DNA of 64,000 nucleotides from Luethyella okanaganae. Its GTDB lineage: Bacteria > Actinomycetota > Actinomycetes > Actinomycetales > Microbacteriaceae. The notes beneath the pieces are model-generated. The model was not told the origin of the DNA. It did no database searches and saw nothing but the letters and a program-made list of their open reading frames with translations. Made by a program: the position numbers and the translations under genes. The stretch lies in assembly GCF_042660285.1 (NCBI RefSeq), contig NZ_JBHSTP010000002.1, positions 248,001 through 312,000 on the forward strand. Reading direction: 5' to 3'. The stretch's first letter is position 1, and every line of letters begins with the position of its first letter. Shown in pieces: positions 35,694-44,581 of the stretch.

Positions 35694-36092
35694 ATGGGCG
35701 GATTCCTCCTCAAGCTGATCGTCAACGCCGTCGCGTTGTGGCTCACCACCTTCATCGTGGCCGGCGTGAATGTGCGACCGTATGCGGACGACACTCTCGC
35801 GACGGTGCTCACCTATCTACTCATCGCGTTCATCTTCGGCCTCGTGAACGGCGTGGTCGGCAGCGTCGTGCGGGTCGTCGCATTCCCGCTCTACGTGCTC
35901 ACGCTCGGCCTCCTCGCCCTCATTGTGAACGGTTTGCTGCTCCTGCTCGTGGCGTGGATCAGCGGACTCTTCGGATTCGGCCTCTCCATCGACGGCTTCT
36001 GGTGGGGCGTGCTCGGCGCGCTCGTGCTGGGTGTCATCAGCTGGCTGCTCGGCCTGATCCTGCGCCCCGTCACGAGGGAGGACAGACGATAG
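35694..36092 (+). CDS. Phage holin family 4 (superfamily IV)-like membrane protein
   Basis: The 132-residue protein has four hydrophobic helices. It begins MGGFLLKLIVNAVALWLTTFIVAG and has LIAFIFGLVNGVVGSVVRVVAFPLYVLTLGLLALIVNGLLLL, the typical pattern of this family (PF04020 type). Despite the family name, such proteins are normal chromosomal membrane proteins of unknown role in actinobacteria. No phage genes are near. It ends 13 bases from the convergent hydrolase gene. Confidence 0.85.
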   Translation: MGGFLLKLIVNAVALWLTTFIVAGVNVRPYADDTLATVLTYLLIAFIFGLVNGVVGSVVRVVAFPLYVLTLGLLALIVNGLLLLLVAWISGLFGFGLSIDGFWWGVLGALVLGVISWLLGLILRPVTREDRR

Positions 36093-36104
36093 CCTCGCCG
36101 TCGC

Positions 36105-37766
36105 TCAACGACGCACCCCCAACCACCAGGTCACGACTCCCTGTTCGTCGCCGACGCAGGATGCCATGACTGCCCGGAATCTGGTGAGCATCGGGTCATC
36201 CGACTCGTCGGCGAGAGCGGCGGTCTCGGCATAGGCGGAGATCGCGTGTGACGGCACGAGTCCTTCGCCCGACACCGCGCGCCCGGCGAAGTACTCGCGG
36301 CGCACGATGACCCGTTCGCTGCCGGCCTCCGCTGCAGCACCCGTCGCCGAGCCCGCACCCGCTATGCCGCCGAGCGACGGCACAGGGTCGTCGGTGTGCG
36401 CGAGCTGCAGAGCAGTAAGGCCCCGTGGCAGCTCGATCTGTTCCACCGGGGCGCCGATGGTGAGCACCGCCTCACTGCGATACGCGCCATCCGCGGCGAG
36501 TCGCGCGGCCAGGATGCCCCCCTGCGAGTGTCCGATCGGCACCACGGAGTCGCCCGGCGCGACCCCGGCTGCGGCCATCGCGGCGACCACCCCCCGGTAG
36601 GAACCCGCCCCGCTCGTGCTCGCCTCAGCCGACGCACCGGGCACCTCGTTCTCCGGCGGGCGTGCAGGACCGGCCATGGCCTCGACGTTGGACCTCAGAT
36701 CCCACGGATTCCCGACGCCGGCAACTCCCCAATCGACCGTCCCTCCGATGTAGACGAGCCAGCGGGGATCCTCCACCGGGCCGTAGCGCTCGATCCGCAC
36801 CTGCGGAAGATCGTCGCGCGGCGGCGGGATCCGCTCGACGAGATCGCGGATCCCCGCCGGCGGCGCAATGGCGATGCCTTCGGTTCCTAGGGTCGACGCC
36901 ACGCGTCCGTCGGCATCCGTGCTTACTCCCTCAAGCCCGGGCGTCCTCCCGGGCGTTCCCGCCGCAGCACCGGGCCGGTGGGGATCCCCACTCGCGGTCA
37001 CGCGCCGCATCGTCACCGGGGTCTCCCGCAACAGGCCGAGCGGACGCGAGATCACGAGAAGTCCGGCCGCCGAGGTATCCAGGGAGACGATGCCGAGACC
37101 GTCGTCTCCGAGGGCGGCCGTGATCGGCCACGGTACACCCGCGACTCCGGCGACCAGATCGTCGACGGAGGACACGAAGCCCCTGATGAGCGCGGAGGTG
37201 ACCGGATTGCAGAAGAGCGCGCGATTCCGTTGGACCCAGTCGTCGAGAGTGCGCCCGGTCCCGGCGACCGAGAAGGCGCGGGGTCCTCGCGCGATGGCGA
37301 GCGCCAGCAATGCCGGGATCCCGATGCTCCCGGTGAGCCCTACTGCGGCACCGACGATGGCCGGCAGCATCCGCGCGCCGAGGAAACCGACGATCCAGGC
37401 CGTGAACGATCCCGAGGTCCCGAGCAGACGTTCGAGAAACCGCTCCGTCGCCCCATACTGCTCCCCGGCCTGTTCGAGCGCCGCGGCCAGCACTCGTGCC
37501 TCACTCGCGATCTCGTCGACCGCGAACCCTAGACCGACGAGCGCGGCGGATGGCTCACCTTCCCGCCAGAGCGGGGCGGGAAGGTCGTCGGGGGTGCTCG
37601 TGCGCCGGAGTTCCGTGCGCCACCGCTCGGCCTCGTCACCCAGGTGCCGGAGCATCGCCGACCGGGAGGACAGATCTTCGGTCGCGACCGCGGTCGACCC
37701 CCCACCCGAGATGACGAGAACGCCGCGCGACCCAGCCGAAGCAGACCGTTCGTCATCGTCGAACAC
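36105..37766 (-). CDS. Alpha/beta-hydrolase-type protein with WXG100-like partner
   Basis: This 553-residue protein is not assigned to a named family. The N-terminal third contains helical sequence like secretion-associated proteins (DEIASEARVLAAALEQAGEQY) and a Gly/Ala hydrophobic stretch (MLPAIVGAAVGLTGSIGIPALLALAIA). The C-terminal half has a lipase-like strand-elbow VVPIGHSQGGILAARLA (nucleophile Ser about 411), with DWGVAGVGNPWD upstream and LQLAHTDDPVPSL as a possible Asp region. GTG 37766 lies 2 bases after the stop of the small WXG100-like gene, so the two are coupled. It may be an exported or envelope-associated hydrolase. Confidence 0.65.
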   Translation of the reverse strand: MFDDDERSASAGSRGVLVISGGGSTAVATEDLSSRSAMLRHLGDEAERWRTELRRTSTPDDLPAPLWREGEPSAALVGLGFAVDEIASEARVLAAALEQAGEQYGATERFLERLLGTSGSFTAWIVGFLGARMLPAIVGAAVGLTGSIGIPALLALAIARGPRAFSVAGTGRTLDDWVQRNRALFCNPVTSALIRGFVSSVDDLVAGVAGVPWPITAALGDDGLGIVSLDTSAAGLLVISRPLGLLRETPVTMRRVTASGDPHRPGAAAGTPGRTPGLEGVSTDADGRVASTLGTEGIAIAPPAGIRDLVERIPPPRDDLPQVRIERYGPVEDPRWLVYIGGTVDWGVAGVGNPWDLRSNVEAMAGPARPPENEVPGASAEASTSGAGSYRGVVAAMAAAGVAPGDSVVPIGHSQGGILAARLAADGAYRSEAVLTIGAPVEQIELPRGLTALQLAHTDDPVPSLGGIAGAGSATGAAAEAGSERVIVRREYFAGRAVSGEGLVPSHAISAYAETAALADESDDPMLTRFRAVMASCVGDEQGVVTWWLGVRR

Positions 37767-37768
37767 CT

Positions 37769-38050
37769 TCAGCTCGTCGTGAGCCGTGCTATCGAGCCGT
37801 CGAACGCGACGATCGCGTCGTCGATCGTACGGGCCGTGCGCGCGACCTTCCGACGCAACTCCTCGAGCTTGCCGGCGAAGGCACGCTGCGCATCCGACCG
37901 CCACTCACCGAACTCGAGCGACGCCGACAGCGACGACTGCGCCGCCTCGACGTCGTGGAGCAAATCCGCGAGGATACCTCGCTGCGCTCTTAGTTCCGTG
38001 CCGCGCGTGGCGCCGGAACCCGGATCCCACCGGTCCGTGTCGTCGTTCAT
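37769..38050 (-). CDS. Small WXG100-like helical protein
   Basis: The 93-residue protein is predicted to be a helical hairpin: LLHDVEAAQSSLSASLEFGEWRSDAQRAFAGKLEELRRKVARTARTI with a turn at GEWRSDA. This resembles ESAT-6/WXG100 proteins, but the turn reads W-R-S rather than W-x-G. ATG 38050 has a strong GGGAGGG ribosome site. No ESX ATPase is in the window. Pairing with the larger hydrolase suggests they form a complex or are secreted together; this is inference. Confidence 0.6.
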   Translation of the reverse strand: MNDDTDRWDPGSGATRGTELRAQRGILADLLHDVEAAQSSLSASLEFGEWRSDAQRAFAGKLEELRRKVARTARTIDDAIVAFDGSIARLTTS

Positions 38051-38182
38051 GTCACGCCCTCCCTTCGATGCGTCCTTCCGGAGGAAGTCTCGTACTCTCG
38101 CCACGAGCCAGGTGGCCGCATCCGGAATCGGTGCGAAATCCGTGCGAGATTGCAGGTGTGCAGGAGAGCAAAGTCCAGCAGA

Positions 38183-38719
38183 ATGGGACGCATGGGTTTT
38201 GGCGCGCTCAGCTCCGACGATGCGACGCCCTTCCGAATCTCGTTCGTGTGCACGGGCAACATCTGCCGCTCGCCCATGGCCGAGGTGGTGCTACGCGAGC
38301 AGGTCGCGCACGCCGGGTTGGGGCGTTTCATCAGCACGAGCTCGGCGGGGACAGGCGACTGGCACGTCGGCGAGCAGGCCGACGCGCGCACCATCGAGGC
38401 ACTCGCCCGCCGCGGTTACGACGGCAGCAATCATCGGGCGCGGCAGTTCGATCCGCTCTCCTTCGATGAACTCGACCTCGTTGTCGTCTTCGACCGCAGC
38501 CAGGAACGTATTCTCAAGGCGTGGGCGCACCGCAACCGCGACCGCGACAAGGTGCGCTTGATCCTGAGTTTCGACCCGGAACAGGCTCACCTGCGGGAAG
38601 TGCCCGACCCTTACTACTCGGACGATGCGATGTTCGACACGGTTCTTGGGATGATTGAGAGGTCTTCGCAGGCACTGTTCCGGCAAATCGCCCCCGCAAT
38701 CCGACAAGGAGTCCGATGA
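38183..38719 (+). CDS. Low-molecular-weight protein-tyrosine phosphatase
   Basis: The 178-residue protein has the P-loop VCTGNICRSPMAEV (nucleophile Cys, then Arg) close to the N-terminus and the general-acid motif VPDPYYSDD near the C-terminus, in the right order for LMW-PTPs. These cytoplasmic enzymes dephosphorylate phosphotyrosine proteins or, in related forms, arsenate. ATG 38183 is preferred; ATG 38192 is possible. The stop overlaps the purB start by 4 bp, so the pair is co-translated. Confidence 0.92.
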   Translation: MGRMGFGALSSDDATPFRISFVCTGNICRSPMAEVVLREQVAHAGLGRFISTSSAGTGDWHVGEQADARTIEALARRGYDGSNHRARQFDPLSFDELDLVVVFDRSQERILKAWAHRNRDRDKVRLILSFDPEQAHLREVPDPYYSDDAMFDTVLGMIERSSQALFRQIAPAIRQGVR

Positions 38720-40098
38720 GTCCCCTGCCCCCTCAGGTTCTCAGCCCGCTCGACGGCCGCTACCGCAGCGCCGTCACCGAGCTGGGGGAGTTCCTCTCCG
38801 AGGCCGGGCTCAACCGTGCCCGCGTTCAGGTCGAGGTCGAGTGGCTCATCTATCTGACCGACCACTCCATGTTCGGCTCGTCGCCGCTGACGGATGCGCA
38901 GAAGGCGTCGCTCCGCAGCCTCGTCACAGGGTTCGGGCAGGGCGAGATCGACGAGCTCGCCGAGCTCGAGGCGGTCACCCGCCACGACGTGAAGGCCGTC
39001 GAGTACCTCGTACGCCGGCGACTGACATCCATCGGCCTCGACTCGATCGCCGAGCTCACGCACTTCGCCTGCACGAGCGAGGACATCAACAACCTCTCCT
39101 ACGCGCTCACCGTGAGCGACGCCGTCGGCACGGTGTGGCTGCCGAAGCTGCGTGCCGTCGTCGGTGCCCTGCGCGTTCTGGCCCAGGAGCACCGGGATGC
39201 CGCGATGCTCAGTCGCACCCATGGCCAGCCGGCCACCCCCTCGACGATGGGCAAGGAGCTCGCGGTCTTCGTGCACCGTCTCACCCGCATCGCGGATCAG
39301 ATCGAGGCGACCGAGTTTCTCGGCAAGTTCTCGGGCGCGACCGGCACCTTCGCCGCCCACCTCGTCGCCGACCCCGACGCAGACTGGCCGAAGATCTCAC
39401 GCGAGTTCGTCGAGAGCCTCGGCCTGGACTGGAACCCGCTGACGACGCAGATCGAATCGCATGACTGGCAGGCGGAGCTGTACGGACGGGTGTCACACGC
39501 CAACCGGGTGCTGCACAACCTGGCCACCGACATATGGACCTACATCTCGCTCGGCTACTTCCGGCAGATCCCGCAGGCGGGTGCGACCGGCTCGTCGACG
39601 ATGCCGCACAAGATCAATCCGATCCGCTTCGAGAACGCCGAGGCCAATCTCGAACTGTCGAGCGCCGTGCTCGATTCGCTCGCCGCGACCCTCGTGACCT
39701 CGCGCCTGCAACGTGATCTCACCGATTCGAGCGCACAGCGCAACATCGGCGTCGGCTTCGGGCACTCGCTGCTCGCGCTCGACAACATCCAGCGCGGTCT
39801 GCGGGAGATCGACCTCGACCGCTCGGCACTGCTCGCCGACCTCGACGCGAACTGGGAGATCCTCGGCGAGGCGATCCAGACGGTCATCCGCGCGGAGGTC
39901 GCCGCCGGACGCTCGCAGATCTCCGACCCATACGCACTGCTCAAGGACCTCACACGCGGCAAGCGCATCGGACAAGCGGAGCTCGCGGAGTTCGTGGAGA
40001 CCCTCGACATCGGCGACGCGTCCAGGCAGCGTCTGCTCGCGCTCACTCCGGCCGGTTACATCGGGCTCGCGAACGAGCTCGTCGACGAACTCGGCTGA
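38716..40098 (+). CDS. purB: Adenylosuccinate lyase
   Basis: The 460-residue protein begins MSPLPPQVLSPLDGRYRSAV. It has the fumarase/aspartase signature GSSTMPHKINPIRFE (about 291-305) and SRTHGQPATPSTMGKEL with the catalytic histidine region. It catalyses two steps of purine synthesis, SAICAR to AICAR and adenylosuccinate to AMP, each releasing fumarate. Length and motifs match the E. coli-type enzyme. Its start overlaps the phosphatase stop. Tandem repeats follow directly. Confidence 0.95.
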   Translation: MSPLPPQVLSPLDGRYRSAVTELGEFLSEAGLNRARVQVEVEWLIYLTDHSMFGSSPLTDAQKASLRSLVTGFGQGEIDELAELEAVTRHDVKAVEYLVRRRLTSIGLDSIAELTHFACTSEDINNLSYALTVSDAVGTVWLPKLRAVVGALRVLAQEHRDAAMLSRTHGQPATPSTMGKELAVFVHRLTRIADQIEATEFLGKFSGATGTFAAHLVADPDADWPKISREFVESLGLDWNPLTTQIESHDWQAELYGRVSHANRVLHNLATDIWTYISLGYFRQIPQAGATGSSTMPHKINPIRFENAEANLELSSAVLDSLAATLVTSRLQRDLTDSSAQRNIGVGFGHSLLALDNIQRGLREIDLDRSALLADLDANWEILGEAIQTVIRAEVAAGRSQISDPYALLKDLTRGKRIGQAELAEFVETLDIGDASRQRLLALTPAGYIGLANELVDELG

Positions 40099-40127
40099 CC
40101 CCGCTCCCGGCTCCGGCCACCCCGTGT

Positions 40128-40172
40128 GGTCGTACCCACACGGGTCGTACCCACACGGGTCGTACCCACACG
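40128..40172. repeat. Three tandem copies of a 15-base unit
   Basis: Unit GGTCGTACCCACACG is repeated exactly at 40128-40142, 40143-40157 and 40158-40172, starting 30 bases after purB. It is noncoding. Confidence 0.9.
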
Positions 40173-40234
40173 ATCCGCGCCAGTTCGCGCGTTCTGCGCC
40201 ACCCAGAACGGCGCGGAACACGGGAACTGGCGCG
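40173..40234. repeat. Extragenic palindromic repeat, copy A
   Basis: An inverted repeat GCGCCAGTTC (40177-40186) / GAACTGGCGC (40224-40233) encloses a second, smaller inverted element. The whole roughly 62-base block aligns with 41353-41414 over its length with scattered differences (shared ATCCGCGCCA, CGCGTTC, GCGCCA, GGCGC). Confidence 0.7.
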
Positions 40235-40283
40235 CACAGGCGCTGATGAGAGTCGATCCTGATCTGGGAAGGCCAAACACACC

Positions 40284-40334
40284 GGGCACCAAGCCACACC
40301 GGGCACCAAGCCACACCGGGCACCAAGCCGGCTG
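40284..40334. repeat. Tandem repeat of a 17-base unit
   Basis: Unit GGGCACCAAGCCACACC occurs twice exactly (40284-40300, 40301-40317), and a third copy diverges in its last bases (40318-40334). A further degenerate piece (GGCACCAAACCGG) follows. It lies just before the stop of the leftward gene 40351-40617. Confidence 0.9.
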
Positions 40335-40350
40335 GCACCAAACCGGCAGG

Positions 40351-40617
40351 TCAGTGACCGGAGTCGCGGTCCTGCTCGTCGAGGTCGGCGGTCTCCTCGG
40401 CATCCGGCTTCCATGTCATCGCGAACATCGCGAGCACGACGAGCACGACGATGAAGGCGACACCGAGCGCGATCACCGAGAGCAAAAGCTCCCGGGTCGC
40501 GAGCAGCACCACGAGCCCAACGAAGACCCCGGCTATACCGGCGCCGACCAGCATCTCGACGGGCCGCAGGATGTCACGGCGGCTGGGCTGGTTGGCTGGG
40601 GGCATCGGCTGGGTCAC
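40351..40617 (-). CDS. Small two-helix membrane protein
   Basis: The 88-residue product has a positively charged start (QPSRRDILRPVE), two helices (MLVGAGIAGVFVGLVVLLA and LLSVIALGVAFIVVLVVLAMFAM) and an acidic tail (DAEETADLDEQDRDS). GTG 40617 overlaps the stop of the 40614-41237 gene, so the two are coupled; ATG 40605 is an alternative. No function is known. Confidence 0.75.
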   Translation of the reverse strand: MTQPMPPANQPSRRDILRPVEMLVGAGIAGVFVGLVVLLATRELLLSVIALGVAFIVVLVVLAMFAMTWKPDAEETADLDEQDRDSGH

Positions 40618-41237
40618 GAGGGGTCCGAATCGCTGAGAGCGGCGCTGGCCGTAGCCGCACGCGCCTTGCCTGCCACATTCCACTTGAGCGAGAACGCGGC
40701 GATGCCGAGGAAGACGGCGAGGATCACGAGGTAGGCGCCGAGCAGTCCAACAGCGACCACCGCATTCGGCGGCAGCAGCAGGAACACGATCGCGAGAACC
40801 GCCGTGAGGCCTCCCGCCGTGAGCCAGTCGCGTGAAGACGTAGAGCGGCCGCGCACGCGCAGGCCAGCGTAGAGCTCGAGGAAACCGGTGAGCGCAGCCC
40901 ACACGGTGACGAGGTAGAGGAAGAAGCCGAGACCGCCACCGAAGAGGCCGAGCGCCAGGATGCCCGCCGCCGTGGTGATCACGCCGTTTGCGGCGAAAAG
41001 GGAACGGCTCACTCTGTCGCCGAAGCGCCGCAGGCTGAGCGCGCCGACGACGAGACCGGTCGCGAGTGCCCAGCAGCCGAAGACGATCAGACCGGACTCC
41101 GGCGAGTGATCGGGCGAGAAGGTGATGACGACAGCCGGAACGACGGCGAGAATCGCTCGGACGAGCGGGACGATCCACTCCGGCGCGGTGTGCGCTGCGG
41201 CATCCCGGGGGTTGGCCACGCGGCGACCTCTTCTCAC
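40614..41237 (-). CDS. Multi-pass membrane protein, DUF308/HdeD-like
   Basis: The 207-residue protein has six helices with repeated short loops (WIVPLVRAILAVVPAVVITF; AANGVITTAAGILALGLFGG; LTAVLAIVFLLLPPNAVVAVGLLGAYLVILAVF). The pattern resembles HdeD/DUF308 proteins, but the match is loose. Start GTG 41237 or GTG 41219; both have nearby purine-rich sites. It overlaps the following small membrane gene. Function is unknown. Confidence 0.7.
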   Translation of the reverse strand: MRRGRRVANPRDAAAHTAPEWIVPLVRAILAVVPAVVITFSPDHSPESGLIVFGCWALATGLVVGALSLRRFGDRVSRSLFAANGVITTAAGILALGLFGGGLGFFLYLVTVWAALTGFLELYAGLRVRGRSTSSRDWLTAGGLTAVLAIVFLLLPPNAVVAVGLLGAYLVILAVFLGIAAFSLKWNVAGKARAATASAALSDSDPS

Positions 41238-41352
41238 GATCAGGAACCTCCCCAGTCTACGTGCGCGGCATGGGGGCTTCGTTCACGACGCTCCCGCTCC
41301 GCGCCGACCGCGACTGGCCGCGTCCGACCGCGCCTGCGCCACCTTCCACATC

Positions 41353-41414
41353 ATCCGCGCCACTTTCCGCGTTCCGCGCCATCCTGGGTGGCGCAACGCG
41401 CAAGCTGGTGCGAT
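41353..41414. repeat. Extragenic palindromic repeat, copy B
   Basis: This is a diverged copy of the 40173-40234 element in the same orientation, lying in the 244-base gap between the HdeD-like gene and pntB. The internal GCGCCATCC / GGGTGGCGC arms form a hairpin. Confidence 0.65.
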
Positions 41415-41481
41415 AGAGGCTACCAAGCGGCATCGATTACCACGAGCGGGATCGACCAGCCACAGGATCCGGGGCGACCGG

Positions 41482-42855
41482 TTACAGCGCTTTGACCGCG
41501 TTCAGCACCTTTCCGAGTGATTCCTTGGCGTCACCGAAGAGCAGCGTCGTCTTCGGATCGTAGAGCAGCTCGTTCTCGATGCCGGCGAACCCCGGCCGCA
41601 TCGACCGCTTGAGGAAGACCACCTGTCGCGCATCCGACACCTCGAGGATCGGCATGCCGAAGATCGGCGATCCGGGGGAGGACTTGGCTGCCGGATTGAC
41701 CACGTCGTTCGCACCGACGACGAGCGCGACATCCGTCGTCTTGAACTCGGGATTCACCTCCGCCATCTCCCTGAGCGATTCATAGGGCACGTTCGCCTCG
41801 GCGAGCAGCACGTTCATATGACCGGGCATGCGACCGGCGACCGGGTGGATGCCATACACGACCTCGACCCCGCGCGCCTCTAGTGCGGCGGCGAGCTCCA
41901 CCATGGTGTGCTGCCCTTGCGCGACGGCCAGCCCATAGCCAGGCACCACCACGACCCGCTGCGCATAGCCGAGCAGCACGGCCACATCCTCGGCACTCGA
42001 GGATCGCACCGGACGCTCGCTGAGCACCGTCGAGCCGGCGGTCGAGCCGCCCCGGAACGCCCCGAACAGGATACCGGAGACGCTGCGCCCCATCGCGGAC
42101 GCCATGGCACGGGTGAGGATCGTTCCGCTCGCCCCCACGAGCGTTCCGGCCACGACGAGCAGCACATTGCCGAGCACGATCCCGGATGCCGCGACCGCGA
42201 GCCCCGTGAACGCGTTGAGCAGAGAGATGACGATCGGCACATCGGCTCCGCCGACCGGCAACACCAGCAGCACCCCGGCGGCGAGACCGATGGCCAGCAG
42301 CACGACAGCGAGCACGACCGAACCGGTCGGTACGATTGCGGCACCACCGCCGACGGCGAGCAGCAACACGGCGGACATGACCCAGCGCATGCCGGCGAAG
42401 ACCACCGGCCTGGTCGTGATGAGCTCCTGCAGCTTGGCGAAGGTGACACCGGAGCCCGCAAAGGAGATCGCGCCGATGAGCACCGTGAACACGATCGCGA
42501 GCCGCGCCCATGGGTCCGCGTTGTGGGAGAGCTCGAGCAGGGCGACGAGCGCGGCCGCGCCGCCACCGACCCCGTTGAAGAGGGCGACGAGCTGGGGCAT
42601 CTGCGTCATCTTCACGCGACGTGCGACCGGGGCGGCGATCGCCGACCCCACGACGATCGCGGCGAGGATCGCCGGAACGTTCTCCAGTCGGGTGGAGAGG
42701 AAGACGGTCACGACGGCGAGGAGCGCGCCGGCCGCGCCGACGAGGTTGCCACGACGAGCGGTGCGCGGCGAGCTGAGACCCTTGAGCGCGAGGATGAAGC
42801 AGACCGCGGCGACCAAGTAGAGCAGGGCTGTCCAGGTGGGGGAAAGCACGGTCAT
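41482..42855 (-). CDS. pntB: NAD(P) transhydrogenase beta subunit
   Basis: The 457-residue protein has about nine membrane helices. A C-terminal NADP(H)-binding domain follows, with VVVPGYGLAVAQGQHTM, GIHPVAGRMPGHMNVLLAEANVPYE and a DVALVVGANDVVNPAA stretch. It drives hydride transfer from NADH to NADP+ with proton entry. The start overlaps the alpha-2 subunit stop by 4 bp. It is the last gene of pntAA-pntAB-pntB. Confidence 0.95.
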   Translation of the reverse strand: MTVLSPTWTALLYLVAAVCFILALKGLSSPRTARRGNLVGAAGALLAVVTVFLSTRLENVPAILAAIVVGSAIAAPVARRVKMTQMPQLVALFNGVGGGAAALVALLELSHNADPWARLAIVFTVLIGAISFAGSGVTFAKLQELITTRPVVFAGMRWVMSAVLLLAVGGGAAIVPTGSVVLAVVLLAIGLAAGVLLVLPVGGADVPIVISLLNAFTGLAVAASGIVLGNVLLVVAGTLVGASGTILTRAMASAMGRSVSGILFGAFRGGSTAGSTVLSERPVRSSSAEDVAVLLGYAQRVVVVPGYGLAVAQGQHTMVELAAALEARGVEVVYGIHPVAGRMPGHMNVLLAEANVPYESLREMAEVNPEFKTTDVALVVGANDVVNPAAKSSPGSPIFGMPILEVSDARQVVFLKRSMRPGFAGIENELLYDPKTTLLFGDAKESLGKVLNAVKAL

Positions 42856-43187
42856 TCTCCGGCACCCCTCTCCGATTCAGCGCCCCGGCCTCTGCCACCG
42901 CGCTTCGCCCCGCTCCCGCCCCGGAACATCTCGAGCATCCGGTCGGTCACGACGAAACCGCCGACGAGGTTCGCGGTCGCGAGCACGACGGCGAGGAGAG
43001 CGACGGACAGTACCCAACCGTTCTGCGCCTGGCCTGCCACGACGATCGCACCGACGAGGATGATGCCGTGGATGGCGTTCGCGCCGGACATGAGCGGCGT
43101 GTGCAAGGTGCTCGACACCTTCGACACGACCTCGAAGCCCACGACGACCGCGAGCACCACGACCGTGAGCATTGCGATGCCGTCCAT
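42852..43187 (-). CDS. pntAB: NAD(P) transhydrogenase alpha subunit, membrane part (alpha-2)
   Basis: The 111-residue protein has three helices and the conserved family core GFEVVSKVSSTLHTPLMSGANAIHGIILVGAI, which corresponds to the C-terminal membrane region of E. coli PntA. ATG 43187 shares one base with the alpha-1 stop (TGATG). The split alpha subunit is common in actinobacteria and alphaproteobacteria. Confidence 0.95.
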   Translation of the reverse strand: MDGIAMLTVVVLAVVVGFEVVSKVSSTLHTPLMSGANAIHGIILVGAIVVAGQAQNGWVLSVALLAVVLATANLVGGFVVTDRMLEMFRGGSGAKRGGRGRGAESERGAGE

Positions 43188-44347
43188 CAGCGTTCCCCCT
43201 CCCGCGTCTGGGCGGAGACGGCCTCCGCGGTCGGCGGATGCCGCACCACACCGTCATGGGTCAGGCACGCGCCGGCCACGACCTCGTCGCCGAAGTCCGG
43301 TGCGACCACACCATCGGCCACCATCAGTTCAAGCAGATTGGCGACGTTCTTGGCGTAGAGGCGCGATGCGTCAGAGGGCATCGCGGACGCCGCGTCCTTC
43401 ATGCCGAGCAGCGTCACCGTGCCGTCACCTGCTCTCGTTCGCACCGCGCGTTCCTCGCCGGCCACGACCCCTTCGACGTTGCCGCCGGACTCCGCGGCGA
43501 GATCGACGACGACAGAGCCCGGACGCATTCCGGCCACCATGTCTGCCGTCACGAGGAGTGGCGCCGGGCGCCCGGGGATCGCCGCCGTGGTGATGAGGAC
43601 ATCGGCCTCGGCCACATGGGGGGCGAGCAGCTCGCGCTGCCGGGTCGCCCGGTCATCGCTCAGCTCGCGCGCGTAGCCGCCGGCTCCCTCGACCGCGTCG
43701 AGGTTCAGAGCAATGAAACGCCCACCCATCGAAGCGACCTCATCGGCGGACGCGGGGCGCACGTCGTAGGCCGAGACCCGGGCGCCCAGGCGCTTCGCCG
43801 TGCCGATCGCCTGCAGACCGGCGACCCCGGCACCGAGCACGAGCACACGCGCGGGCGGAATCGTTCCCGCCGCCGTCATGAAGAGCGGGAAGAAACGCGG
43901 CAAACGCAACGCCGCCTCCAGCACGCAACGGTAGCCGGTCACGAGCGCCTGCGAAGTGAGCGCGTCCATCGACTGCGCGCGCGAGATGCGCGGCACGAGC
44001 TCGAGCGCGAAGGCGGTGACGTGCTCGGCAGCGAGGGCGGCGACAGTCTGCAGCTCCGTGGCCGGAGAGGCGAGGCCGACGGTGACCGTGCCGGGCCGCA
44101 GCTGCGCCACGAGCTCGGGCGTGAGCGGGCGCACGTGCAGGTAGACGTCGACGCCGAGCGGGTCGAGTTCCGGTGAGACGACGGCTCCGGCATCCGTGTA
44201 GGCGGAATCTGCGTGCCCGGATGCGACCCCGGCGCCGGTCTCGACCTCGACCTCGAGTCCCAACCCCACGAGTTGGCGCACCGTCTCGGGGGTAGCGGCG
44301 ACCCGACGCTCGCCCTCGCGTCGTTCGCGCGGCACCCCTGCCCTCAC
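43187..44347 (-). CDS. pntAA: NAD(P) transhydrogenase alpha subunit, NAD-binding part (alpha-1)
   Basis: The 386-residue protein begins VRAGVPRERREGERRVAATPETV and has RISRAQSMDALTSQA and VLVLGAGVAGLQAIGTAKRLGA (NAD-binding glycine loop). It is the soluble NAD(H)-binding domain I, related to alanine dehydrogenase. GTG 44347 is the start. It is first in the pnt operon; the 234 bases upstream hold no gene. Confidence 0.95.
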   Translation of the reverse strand: MRAGVPRERREGERRVAATPETVRQLVGLGLEVEVETGAGVASGHADSAYTDAGAVVSPELDPLGVDVYLHVRPLTPELVAQLRPGTVTVGLASPATELQTVAALAAEHVTAFALELVPRISRAQSMDALTSQALVTGYRCVLEAALRLPRFFPLFMTAAGTIPPARVLVLGAGVAGLQAIGTAKRLGARVSAYDVRPASADEVASMGGRFIALNLDAVEGAGGYARELSDDRATRQRELLAPHVAEADVLITTAAIPGRPAPLLVTADMVAGMRPGSVVVDLAAESGGNVEGVVAGEERAVRTRAGDGTVTLLGMKDAASAMPSDASRLYAKNVANLLELMVADGVVAPDFGDEVVAGACLTHDGVVRHPPTAEAVSAQTREGER

Positions 44348-44581
44348 CGTTGCTCCGTTCTGCGCGTCGCACCACAGACGCCCGAGCGGAACGGATGCCC
44401 CGTGCGCGAGCGATCCTGCCGCACCTGGTTATCGGTAGCGTACGCCAGAGCTGCGGCGTTTTCGCCGAGAAGGGGTCTTATCGTCGGCACGCCGATCGAG
44501 TGGTCGGCCGAGATCGGCTCGGCGGACGCAATGGTGCCGGCCGTGGCGAGCACCGCCAACCCCGCGCGCAATGCCGACGGG

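Noticed and set aside
35694..36092. Prophage trace because of holin-family similarity
   Set aside because: This holin family is common in non-phage chromosomes, and no other phage-type gene is nearby.
40128..40334. CRISPR array
   Set aside because: The units are contiguous 15- and 17-base tandem repeats without spacers, and no cas genes are present.
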